Shown here: positions 1-7,253 of the stretch, one piece after another
Numbering within the stretch: position 1 is the first letter of the stretch
Layout of the letters: every line of letters begins with the position of its first letter
From: an uncultured Alistipes sp.
GTDB taxonomy: Bacteria; Bacteroidota; Bacteroidia; Bacteroidales; Rikenellaceae
Direction: 5' to 3'
Assembly (NCBI GenBank): GCA_944321765.1
Contig: CALUMQ010000040.1
Location: 1-37,116, forward strand
DNA length: 37,116 nt
Made by a program: the position numbers and the translations under genes
The notes under the pieces: model-generated
What the model saw: only the letters and a program-made list of their open reading frames with translations
Databases searched by the model: none
Told to the model about the DNA's origin: nothing

Positions 1-128
1 GCGTCCGTCAACACCATATATTGGCTGTCGACGTAGAACTGGTTGCCGCGGCCAACCGTGAAGAGAATTTGGATTTTGACCAGTTTGTTTTTCTGGGTCG
101 AGCGGATGCGGTAGCAGAATGAAGCCAT
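1..128 (-). CDS. Site-specific integrase (tyrosine recombinase), N-terminal fragment
   Basis: The frame starts at the ATG complementary to 126-128 and runs off the left edge, so only about 42 residues are visible (begins MASFCYRIRSTQKN). A basic strand followed by KIQILFTVGRGNQFYVDS matches the N-terminal arm-type DNA-binding segment of Bacteroidetes integrases of conjugative and mobilizable elements. The catalytic domain is outside the window. The gene points left, and its upstream region is AT-rich, unlike the GC-rich genes that follow. This suggests that a mobile element lies to the left and that the window begins near its integrase end. The assignment rests on a short N-terminus recognised from memory of the family. 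Confidence 0.6.
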   Translation of the reverse strand, partial: MASFCYRIRSTQKNKLVKIQILFTVGRGNQFYVDSQYMVLTD

Positions 129-151
129 AGGTCAGGAGGTTTTGTCTGCTG

Positions 152-159
152 CAAATGTA
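152..159 (-). promoter_or_regulatory. Candidate -7 element of the integrase promoter
   Basis: On the minus strand this reads TACATTTG, a match to the Bacteroidetes -7 consensus TAnnTTTG, 24 bp upstream of the integrase start. No TTTG is visible at the usual -33 spacing, so the promoter would be weak or activator-dependent. Confidence 0.35.
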
Positions 160-165
160 ATCATT

Positions 166-187
166 TTTGTCATACATTTGTCATACA
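166..187. repeat. 11-bp tandem direct repeat TTTGTCATACA x2
   Basis: Two exact contiguous copies lie just upstream of the integrase -7 element, about where a -33 element or activator site would be. A helical-turn period beside a promoter suggests a regulator or excisionase/integrase arm site; this is inference. Confidence 0.5.
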
Positions 188-210
188 TCGGCCGAATTTT
201 CGAAAACTTC

Positions 211-322
211 CAGACCTCGCAGTTGATGAAAAACAGCTGTAAAATATTGATATATAGATAAAATAAAATTAAAATCGGTAAAATTCGATTCAAATTTATG
301 GCGTCCTCTTCAGACCTCACAG
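211..322. repeat. Pair of 12-bp near-identical direct repeats, 100 bp apart
   Basis: CAGACCTCGCAG at 211-222 and CAGACCTCACAG at 311-322 differ by one base, and both follow CTT. They bracket the AT-rich stretch upstream of the integrase. They could be recombinase arm sites or an element boundary, but chance cannot be excluded. Confidence 0.35.
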
Positions 323-361
323 AAACCGCGTTGCAGATGTCTACAATGCGGTTTTTGTTTT
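323..361 (+). terminator. Hairpin with T-rich tail
   Basis: AAACCGC (323-329) pairs with GCGGTTT (348-354), with inner TTG/CAA pairing, followed by TTTTTGTTTTG. It has the form of an intrinsic terminator reading right, yet no plus-strand gene is visible immediately to its left. It may be a remnant at the edge of an insertion. Confidence 0.45.
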
Positions 362-502
362 GTCATGCTTTTGTCCTCCCCGAGTCCGGCGGACTTCCGG
401 TATCTTTCCGGTCGTGGAGGAAATTGTCGTGGATCGGTCGCCCCGGCCATGAGCAAGCCTTTTATATTATATAGTCATCCGCCGCCGTCGGCTTTGCACG
501 GC

Positions 503-680
503 GGAAATACAGCGTACGACGGAAACACAGCATACGATGAGAACACGGTGCACGGCGGGAACACAGCGTACGATGAGAACACGGTGCGGCGGGGAACACG
601 GTGCACGATGAGAATACGGTGCGGTGGGGACACGGTGTATGATGGGGACGCGGTGCACGACGAGAATGCGGTGCGGCGAG
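503..680. repeat. Degenerate 18-bp minisatellite in intergenic DNA
   Basis: About ten imperfect copies of an 18-bp unit close to GAGAACACGGTGCACGAT run head to tail, some copies 16-17 bp long. Early copies would translate as a hexapeptide close to GNTAYD, but indels break the frame, so coding is unlikely. The rest of the gap from 365 to 1070 is GC-rich sequence without a convincing gene. Confidence 0.7.
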
Positions 681-1070
681 TGGCAAGTGGCGATTCCATG
701 ATCTCGGTTGAACTGCTCCTTTCGCGGACCTGGCGGCGTCGTTTTGATTGCGCGATTCTGTTACGACAGTAAAATTTACCGCCGTAACAATCGCCCCTCT
801 CCGGGCCTCTCCCGACCCTTCTTCCGTTGAAACACTGTCGCCCCGTCTGTCCCTCGCGGTTCGGGTGGCTTCATCTCCTTTTGATCTGCTGTCCGGGCTC
901 CGATGCCTCCCGCCCTTCCTGATCGGCCGGGCCCGCGACCTCTGCCGCCTTTCCATCTGTTACTGCCCATCCGGGAGCGTATTATTTTGTTTTTTAGCGA
1001 TTTGCACTGTGTGCCCTGCTGCCGCGCCACAGTATTCTTTAATTTTTTGAAAAATTTATCCCCCTTTTGT

Positions 1071-1101
1071 TTTGAAATTATTTTAAGAATGCATATATTT
1101 G
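1071..1101 (+). promoter_or_regulatory. Promoter of the PII-amtB leader
   Basis: TTTG at 1071-1074 and TATATTTG at 1094-1101 are separated by 19 bp, a full match to the Bacteroidetes sigma-ABfr consensus in an AT-rich patch. Transcription should start near 1107. Confidence 0.8.
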
Positions 1102-1111
1102 CATTAGTTCA

Positions 1112-1207
1112 ATGACCCAGATTATGAGGCGATACCTCCATACGGAAGTCCACAATGAGCGACGAATGCTCGTCACGCTCAAGACCGTCGCCTCCCGACA
1201 GCGTTGA
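1112..1207 (+). CDS. Possible 31-codon Arg-rich leader peptide
   Basis: An open frame starts almost at the predicted transcription start (alternative ATG at 1124) and ends just before the terminator. It is basic (ends TLKTVASRQR). Five of its six Arg codons are AGG or CGA, which are scarce in the neighbouring genes. If translated, ribosome position would control the pairings of the leader RNA. It could also be a chance frame in a structured RNA. Confidence 0.25.
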   Translation: MTQIMRRYLHTEVHNERRMLVTLKTVASRQR

Positions 1208-1250
1208 CGTCTCCGAAACTCTCCTGTTTCGCGAGGCGTTTTTTCTTTTT
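1207..1250 (+). terminator. Intrinsic terminator upstream of PII-amtB
   Basis: ACGTCTCCGAAAC pairs with GTTTCGCGAGGCGT around a TCTCCT loop, with one bulge and one G-T pair, followed by TTTTTTCTTTTTT. It lies between a strong promoter and the PII gene, so it must be read through or bypassed for operon expression. Confidence 0.75.
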
Positions 1251-1356
1251 TAATCCCCGTTTCTGATGCTCCACCAGGCGGTCCCGGTCTCCCCGGGGCC
1301 GGGTGTTTCAGTACGTTGTCGTACCTGTTTATTATCCAAATATCACCTGTTTTTTT

Positions 1357-1761
1357 ATGAAGAAAATCGAAGCTGTCATCCGTCGAACCAAGTTCGAGGA
1401 GACAAAGGAGGCGCTTCTGGAGAGCGGCGTGGAATGGTTCTCCTATGTCGATGTGCGCGGATCGGGGCATGCCCGCAACCGCAGGGTCTACCGCGGCGTG
1501 ATGTACGAAACCGACATCATCGAACGCATGATGCTGATCCTGATCGTGCGTGACGAGCTGTGCGACACGGCGATCGACACCATCATCCGCACGGCCCGCA
1601 CCGGCGAGATCGGCGACGGCCGGGTATGGGTCTCCGACATCGACCACTATTACAGCATCCGCACGGGGCGCTGCGACGAGCTGATCAACAAGAAGCGTAC
1701 CCCCGAGGAGGTTGCGGCAGCCGCGGCCGCAGCCGCCGCATCGACGAACAAGAAAAGATAA
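1357..1761 (+). CDS. glnK: PII nitrogen regulatory protein
   Basis: PII is a trimeric sensor of ATP/ADP and 2-oxoglutarate that blocks AmtB when nitrogen is plentiful. The 134-residue product starts MKKIEAVIRRTKFEETKEAL and carries the T-loop VYRGVMY; Tyr50 aligns with the uridylylated Tyr51 of enterobacterial PII. The ATP-site segment RTGEIGDGRVWV is present. The T-loop region appears about one residue shorter than in E. coli. The C-terminus is odd: a run of nine alanines followed by STNKKR, from GC-rich codons, beyond the usual PII end. ATG 1357 is chosen because PII homology starts there; an in-frame ATG at 1303 adds unrelated residues. amtB follows after 43 bp, the classic glnK-amtB pairing. 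The glnK versus glnB name is based on that linkage. Confidence 0.92.
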   Translation: MKKIEAVIRRTKFEETKEALLESGVEWFSYVDVRGSGHARNRRVYRGVMYETDIIERMMLILIVRDELCDTAIDTIIRTARTGEIGDGRVWVSDIDHYYSIRTGRCDELINKKRTPEEVAAAAAAAAASTNKKR

Positions 1762-1804
1762 GACGGCGCATTTCAATCTCTGGTCAGGTTAAAATTTTCA
1801 GGTT

Positions 1805-3052
1805 ATGGAGAACAATTTGGACGCTGTGGCCCGTATCGACGGGCTCGTTTCGGCGGTCGACACCGTGTGGGTGCTGCTTGCCGCCATCCTTATTTTCATG
1901 ATGCAGATGGGATTCGCCTCGGTGGAGGCCGGGTTCACCCGCTCGAAGAATACGGCCAACATCCTGATGAAGAATCTGCTCGACTTCTGCTTCGGGGCGC
2001 TGCTGTTCTGGCTGCTCGGATTCCGCCTCATGTTCGGTGCCGACGCCTTTGCGGGGCTGCTGGCCAACCCCTTCGAGCCGGGGGCCGCAATCCCCGACAA
2101 CATTCCGCAGACGGCCTTCCTGGTCTTCCAGACGATGTTCTGCGCCACGACCGCCACGATCGTCTCCGGAGCCATGGCCGAGCGTACGCAGTTCCGGGCC
2201 TACCTGGTCTACTGCATCTTCATCTCGGCGTTGATCTACCCCGTGGCCGGGCACTGGACCTGGGGCGGCGGCTGGCTGGCGGCGCTGGGCTTCCACGATT
2301 TCGCCGGGTCGGCCATCGTGCACTCGGTCGGCGGCTGGCTGGCATTCGTCGGCGCGGCGCTGGTCGGACCCCGCATCGGGAAGTACAAGGACGGAAAGCC
2401 CCGTCCCATCCTCGGGCACAACCTCACCATCGCGACGCTCGGAGTCTTCATTCTCTGGATGGGGTGGTTCGGGTTTAACCCCGGCAGCACGGTGGGCATC
2501 TCGACGCCCGAGCTGCAGCAGAGCGCTTCGCTGGTCTTCATGAATACGAACATCTCCGCTGCGGCGGGGGCCCTGGCGGCGTTGGCCGTGGCGTGGATCC
2601 GCTACGGAAAGCCCTCGCTGTCGTTGTCGCTCAACGGCGTGCTGGCGGGTCTCGTGGGGGTCACGGCCGGATGTGATGCCGTCTCGCCGGTCGGCGCGGC
2701 CCTCATCGGCATCCTCTGCGGCACGGCGATGGTCTTCGCCGTCGACCTCTTCGACCGGATCGTCAAGGTCGACGATCCCGTCGGCGCCATCTCCGTGCAC
2801 GGGGTCTGCGGATCGCTCGGAACGGTGCTGACCGGCCTCTTCGCCGTCGACGGGGGACTCCTTTACGGCGGCGGATGGCGGATGGTCGGGGTGCAGCTCC
2901 TCGGAGCGGCGGTCTATGCCGTGTGGGCGCTGCTGTGCGGAAGCATCCTCTTCCGGATCATTCGCCGGACGATCGGGCTGCGTGTCGACCGTCGCGTCGA
3001 GGAGGACGGCCTGGATTACTACGAGCACGGCGAGAGTGCCTACAACATCTGA
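1805..3052 (+). CDS. amtB: Ammonium transporter
   Basis: This 415-residue Amt/MEP/Rh protein conducts ammonium across the inner membrane and is of normal length for the family, with about eleven hydrophobic segments. The twin pore histidines are His173 (IVHSVGG) and His332 (SVHGVCG). The family signature around DFAGSAIVHSVGGW and the FGFNPGS segment are clear. The N-terminus lacks an obvious cleaved signal and enters the first membrane helix near residue 20. It is co-transcribed with PII upstream, which is expected to plug the channel from the cytoplasm. No glutamine synthetase or glutamate synthase gene lies nearby. Confidence 0.95.
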   Translation: MENNLDAVARIDGLVSAVDTVWVLLAAILIFMMQMGFASVEAGFTRSKNTANILMKNLLDFCFGALLFWLLGFRLMFGADAFAGLLANPFEPGAAIPDNIPQTAFLVFQTMFCATTATIVSGAMAERTQFRAYLVYCIFISALIYPVAGHWTWGGGWLAALGFHDFAGSAIVHSVGGWLAFVGAALVGPRIGKYKDGKPRPILGHNLTIATLGVFILWMGWFGFNPGSTVGISTPELQQSASLVFMNTNISAAAGALAALAVAWIRYGKPSLSLSLNGVLAGLVGVTAGCDAVSPVGAALIGILCGTAMVFAVDLFDRIVKVDDPVGAISVHGVCGSLGTVLTGLFAVDGGLLYGGGWRMVGVQLLGAAVYAVWALLCGSILFRIIRRTIGLRVDRRVEEDGLDYYEHGESAYNI

Positions 3053-3062
3053 TCTCCGTGCC

Positions 3063-3130
3063 GAAAATCTCCTCGGGGCATGCCCCCCCCTGTCCGTCGG
3101 GGCGGGGCGTGCCTGCGGAGGGGAATTTTC
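3063..3130 (+). terminator. Imperfect long hairpin after amtB
   Basis: GAAAATC-TCCTC-GGGGCATGC on the left arm pairs with GCGTGCC-GGAGGGGAATTTTC on the right, with internal mismatches and a C8 tract. It starts 10 bp after the amtB stop. The tail is only moderately T-rich. It is a plausible operon terminator. Confidence 0.45.
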
Positions 3131-3335
3131 TTACAATCCTGAATAAATTTAATAATTTCGGTTGCGATATGTTGCGATTTTCGGCCCGAAGCGTGAAAAA
3201 TTAAAAATAATCGAAATGTGTCGCAGGTTGATGTGTCTGAATTTGTGTTATTCTCTCTGAAATGCCTTTTATTTTGCGCAAAGGTGTCGAAAATCGGAGA
3301 AAATAAATGGAATGATACGTTTTTTAGGCCGGAAT

Positions 3336-3367
3336 TTTGTTTTTTTCGGGCGAATTTATTATATTTG
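3336..3367 (+). promoter_or_regulatory. Promoter of the first SusC/D operon
   Basis: TTTG (3336-3339), 20 bp, then TATATTTG (3360-3367) matches the Bacteroidetes promoter consensus. Predicted start is near 3374, giving a leader of about 550 nt before SusC. The preceding 3131-3335 is AT-rich and has a 10-bp direct repeat (GTTGCGATAT/GTTGCGATTT, 3161-3180). Confidence 0.7.
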
Positions 3368-3400
3368 TGTAATAAATAAGAGTTGCGTCACAGTCGTTAT

Positions 3401-3541
3401 ATGGGAGGAGGCTACTTTATGTATAAGGTGAGGTCGGCGGTTGTCGCTTTGTGTCGCCGGATGTGTCTGATGAGGCCCTCATCCGTCGTCCCCGTGTATC
3501 GGGATGCCAAATTCCCCCCCCCCGACTCCTTCGGCTGTTGA
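3401..3541 (+). CDS. Possible small leader ORF (46 codons) with a C10 tract
   Basis: This frame begins about 27 nt after the predicted transcription start; a second in-frame ATG at 3419 is preceded by GGGAGGAGG, an unusually good Shine-Dalgarno for this genome. It ends at TGA 3539-3541 and contains ten consecutive C (3524-3533) read as PPP. No homology is recognised. The rest of the leader to 3926 is GC-rich with no convincing gene. Confidence 0.2.
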   Translation: MGGGYFMYKVRSAVVALCRRMCLMRPSSVVPVYRDAKFPPPDSFGC

Positions 3542-3926
3542 TCCGATTTCTGAACCGGGCACTCCGGCCCGGAGGCGTCCCCTCTCCTTGTCGGACGCCC
3601 TGTTGAATCTCCGTCTGCATGCGATGCTCCCGCCCCGGGCGGGCAAACGCCGTGGCGACCTCCTCCCCGAGGCCGCCTGTCGGTCGTTTGTCTCCGAAGA
3701 GCGGATCCATGTCAGTCCGGAGCTGCTCTCCCTGATCTTCTCCTCCTTCCTGCTGCCCGTCCCCCCGGCGTGTGTAGGTTTGCCGGTCGCAGTCACCGGA
3801 ACGTCTGATTGCCGGAATCCTCCGGCAATAGGCCCGTTGTTACTCCTGCTCCCGGACCGTCGGAAAGATCCTCGTCGCTCTCACATCATCAAACTCATTC
3901 ATAATTAATCTTTTAAATCTCTGCCT

Positions 3927-6900
3927 ATGGTAAAAAATCTCCTTTTATCGTTATTGGCGGTATTTAGCGTGCTGACGGCCTCGTCCCAAACGCGGACGGT
4001 CAAAGGCCTGGTCGTCGACGAGAACGGGACGCCGGTTATCGGTGCTACCGTGGTTCTCAAGGACCGCCCGACAATTGGTATCTCTACCAATGTCAACGGA
4101 GAGTTCGAGCTTTCGGGAGTGCCCCAGTCGGGAAAACTCCAGATCTCTTATGTGGGTTACAAGACTCAGGAAGTCGACGTGGCCTCGAAGGTGCGGGTTC
4201 AGCTCGAACCCGATACCCAGAATGTTGAGGCCGTGGTGGTAACGGGTATGACCCAGATGGACAAACGTCTCTTTACGGGTGCCGCCGATCAGCTGGTTGC
4301 CGATGATGTGAAGCTGGCCGGTATGGCGGACATCAGCCGCGGTCTGGAAGGCCGTTCGGCCGGTGTCTCGGTGCAGAACGTCTCCGGAACCTTCGGTACG
4401 GCGCCCAAGATCCGCGTGCGCGGAGCGACGTCGATCTACGGAAGCTCCAAGCCGCTGTGGGTGGTGGACGGAGTCATCATGGAGGATATCGTCGACATTG
4501 ACGCCGACGCCCTCTCGTCGGGCGACGCCACGACGCTGATCGCTTCGGCCATCGCGGGTCTCAACGCCGAGGACATCGAGAGCTTCAACATCCTCAAGGA
4601 CGGTTCGGCCACCTCGATCTACGGTGCGCGCGCCATGGCGGGTGTGATCGTCATCACGACCAAGCGCGGTCGCGCGGGCGTGAGCTCGATCAACTACACG
4701 GGTGAGTTCACCTACCGCATGATCCCCTCCTACAAGGACTTCAACATCATGAACTCCCAGGACCAGATGTCGGTCTACATGGACATGCAGAAGAAGGGCT
4801 GGCTGAATCTCGCCGAGACGATGACCGACTCGGAGAGCGGCGTCTTCGGAAAGATGTACCAGATGATCGCCGCCGGACAGCTGGGCAACGACGACGCCAG
4901 CCGTGCGGGCTACCTGCGGGCTGCCGAGTACCGGAACACGAACTGGTTCCGGGAGCTGTTCAACAACAACGTCATGCACACCCACTCGGTGAGCCTCACC
5001 TCGGGAACGGAGAAATCCTCCTACTATGCATCGCTGAGTGCCATGATGGATCCGGGATGGACGAAGACCAGCAAGGTGGAGCGCTACACGGCGAACATCA
5101 ACGCCACGTACAACATCTTCAAGAACCTGTCGCTGAACCTGATCTCGAACGGCTCGTACCGTAAGCAGAAGGCTCCGGGAACGCTCTCCTCGGCCACGAA
5201 CTACGTGACCGGCGAGGTGAAGCGCGAATTCGACATCAACCCCTACTCCTATGCGCTGAACACGTCGCGGACGCTCGACCCCGAGGAGTTCTACACGCGG
5301 AACTATGCGCCGTTCAACATTCTGCACGAGCTGGACAACAACTACATCGACCTGTCGGTGGTGGAGACGAAGTTCCAGGGCGAGTTGAAGTGGACGCCGG
5401 TCGAGGGGCTGAACCTCGCCCTGCTGGGCGCCGTGAAGTACCAGGCGTCGGTGCAGGAGCACAACATCACCGAGGAGTCGAACCAGGCCATCGCCTACCG
5501 CACGGTGGAGCCGACGACCGTTCGTGACAACAACCCCTACCTCTACACGGATCCGGACAACCCCTATGCCGTACCGGTAACCGTGCTGCCGCGCGGCGGT
5601 ATCTTCGAGCGCACGGACAACAAGATGCTCTCGTATGACTTCCGTCTGTCGGCGACCTACAACAAGACCTTCGCCGGGAAGCACATCATGAATCTCTACG
5701 GAGGTATGTCGACGAACAAGATCGACCGTCACAACACGTGGTTCCGCGGCTGGGGTCTGCAGTACAGCAACGGCATGGAGCCCTACTACGACTACCTGGC
5801 CTTCAAGCAGGGTACGGAGAACCTGAGCAACTACTATACGATCGGCGATTCGTTCTACCGCGAGGTAGCCTTCTTCTTCAACGGAACCTACTCCTACATG
5901 GGCCGCTATACGATCAACGGCACCTACCGCTACGAGGGAACCAACAAGATGGGCAAGAGCCGTCGGGCACGGTGGCTTCCGACGTGGAACATCTCCGGAG
6001 CATGGAACATGCACGAGGAGAAGTTCTTCGACAAGATCCGTTCGGCCATGTCGCACCTCTCGCTGAAGGCCTCCTACTCGCTGACGGCCGACCGCGGACC
6101 GTCGTACGTGACCAACTCGCTGGCCGTCATCGAATCGGTGACTCCGTGGCGTCCGACGAGCGGCGACGGTGAGCCGGGTCTCGAGGTGACGAGCCTGGAG
6201 AACGCCCAGCTGACCTACGAGAAGAAGCACGAGCTGAACATCGGTATCGACGCCGGCTTCCTCAACAACCGGATCAACCTGGCGATGGACTGGTACAAGC
6301 GTGACAACTTCGACCTGATCGGCACCGTGACCACGCAGGGTATCGGCGGCGAGGTTTCGAAGTACGGCAACGTGGCCGAGATGAAGTCGAACGGCGTGGA
6401 GATCAGCCTCTCGACGAAGAACATCCAGACCAAGGACTTCAGCTGGACGACGAACTTCATCTATTCGCACATCAACAACGAGGTGACCAAACTCGAGACC
6501 TCGACGCGCGCCATGACGCTGGTTTCCGGAACGGGCTTCACGATGGAGGGCTATCCGGCCCGGTCGCTCTTCTCGTTCCAGTACGCGGGGCTGAGCGAAA
6601 CGGGACTTCCCCAGGTGGTCAACACCGAAGGCGTGGTGAGCACCGACTCGTTCGACTTCCAGGACAGCGACGAGGATCACCTGCGCAACAATCTGGTATA
6701 CTCGGGACCGGTGGATCCGACGGACCTCGGAAGCTTCGGCAACACGTTCCAGTACAAGGGGTGGCGTCTGAACGTCTTCATGACCTACTCGTTCGGCAAC
6801 GTGGTGCGTCTGAACCCGGTTTTCAGCAGCTCCTACTCGGATCTCGACGCCATGCCGCGGGAGTTCAAGAACCGCTGGATGGTGGCCGGCGACGAGGCGA

Positions 6901-7232
6901 TCACGAATATTCCGGCCATCGCCTCGAAGCGTCAGCTGCAGCAGAACTCCTCGATCAAGTACGGGTACAACGCCTACAACTACTCGACGGCCCGCATCGC
7001 CAAGGGTGACTTCATCCGTCTGAAGGAGGTGTCGCTGTCGTACGACTTCCCCAAGCAGATGATCTCGAAGCTGCGCCTCTCGTCGCTCTCGCTCAAGCTG
7101 CAGGCCACGAACCTCTTCCTGCTCTACGCCGACAAGAAGCTCAACGGCCAGGATCCGGAGTTCTTCAATACCGGAGGTGTTGCCGCGCCTGTTCCCCGTC
7201 AGTTCACCCTGACGATCCGCATCGGTTTGTAA
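3927..7232 (+). CDS. SusC/RagA-family TonB-linked outer-membrane transporter
   Basis: This 1101-residue protein is the outer-membrane barrel of a SusCD nutrient importer, energised by TonB. A signal peptide (MVKNLLLSLLAVFSVLTASS) is followed by a CarboxypepD_reg-like domain (about 22-98, VKGLVVDENGTPVIGATVV). The SusC-type transition AVVVTGM comes next, then the plug (about 105-250) with LWVVDGV and FNILKDGSATSIYGARA, and a long beta-barrel ending in an aromatic/hydrophobic strand (QFTLTIRIGL). The substrate cannot be read from sequence. It leads a tight operon with SusD (21 bp gap), a metallohydrolase lipoprotein and a DUF4302 lipoprotein. No glycoside hydrolase belongs to the operon, so a protein or peptide substrate is more likely than a glycan. 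Confidence 0.95.
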   Translation: MVKNLLLSLLAVFSVLTASSQTRTVKGLVVDENGTPVIGATVVLKDRPTIGISTNVNGEFELSGVPQSGKLQISYVGYKTQEVDVASKVRVQLEPDTQNVEAVVVTGMTQMDKRLFTGAADQLVADDVKLAGMADISRGLEGRSAGVSVQNVSGTFGTAPKIRVRGATSIYGSSKPLWVVDGVIMEDIVDIDADALSSGDATTLIASAIAGLNAEDIESFNILKDGSATSIYGARAMAGVIVITTKRGRAGVSSINYTGEFTYRMIPSYKDFNIMNSQDQMSVYMDMQKKGWLNLAETMTDSESGVFGKMYQMIAAGQLGNDDASRAGYLRAAEYRNTNWFRELFNNNVMHTHSVSLTSGTEKSSYYASLSAMMDPGWTKTSKVERYTANINATYNIFKNLSLNLISNGSYRKQKAPGTLSSATNYVTGEVKREFDINPYSYALNTSRTLDPEEFYTRNYAPFNILHELDNNYIDLSVVETKFQGELKWTPVEGLNLALLGAVKYQASVQEHNITEESNQAIAYRTVEPTTVRDNNPYLYTDPDNPYAVPVTVLPRGGIFERTDNKMLSYDFRLSATYNKTFAGKHIMNLYGGMSTNKIDRHNTWFRGWGLQYSNGMEPYYDYLAFKQGTENLSNYYTIGDSFYREVAFFFNGTYSYMGRYTINGTYRYEGTNKMGKSRRARWLPTWNISGAWNMHEEKFFDKIRSAMSHLSLKASYSLTADRGPSYVTNSLAVIESVTPWRPTSGDGEPGLEVTSLENAQLTYEKKHELNIGIDAGFLNNRINLAMDWYKRDNFDLIGTVTTQGIGGEVSKYGNVAEMKSNGVEISLSTKNIQTKDFSWTTNFIYSHINNEVTKLETSTRAMTLVSGTGFTMEGYPARSLFSFQYAGLSETGLPQVVNTEGVVSTDSFDFQDSDEDHLRNNLVYSGPVDPTDLGSFGNTFQYKGWRLNVFMTYSFGNVVRLNPVFSSSYSDLDAMPREFKNRWMVAGDEAITNIPAIASKRQLQQNSSIKYGYNAYNYSTARIAKGDFIRLKEVSLSYDFPKQMISKLRLSSLSLKLQATNLFLLYADKKLNGQDPEFFNTGGVAAPVPRQFTLTIRIGL

Positions 7233-7253
7233 TTAACACTTGAAAGATTAGGT

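Larger units (their letters stand above)
1108..1250 (+). ncRNA. Structured leader RNA / candidate attenuator of PII-amtB
   Basis: GAGGCGA (1126-1132) pairs with TCGCCTC (1188-1194) to close a domain containing a hairpin, GAGCGACGA (1157-1165) with TCGT and CGCTC (1171-1180). An intrinsic terminator follows. The CGCCTC strand is also perfectly complementary to GAGGCG (1232-1237) in the terminator's 3' arm, so closing the first domain and sequestering the terminator arm are mutually exclusive. That is the layout of a riboswitch or attenuator. It may instead be a stand-alone small RNA. I do not recognise it as a known riboswitch class. Confidence 0.55.

Noticed and set aside
365-772. Open frame with a GNTAYD-like hexapeptide repeat
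   Set aside because: The repeat loses its frame halfway, the rest is composition-driven, and no start signal or homology is visible; treated as a non-coding minisatellite.
3504-3908. 134-codon frame in the SusC leader
   Set aside because: Proline/leucine/arginine-rich composition typical of chance frames in GC-rich DNA; no domain pattern and no initiation signal.
3951-6680. 909-codon antisense frame opposite the first SusC gene
   Set aside because: Shadow of strong codon bias in SusC; the His/Arg/Val-rich product has no recognisable domain. The same holds for the long antisense frames at 7248-9818, 16268-18340 and 19058-21220.
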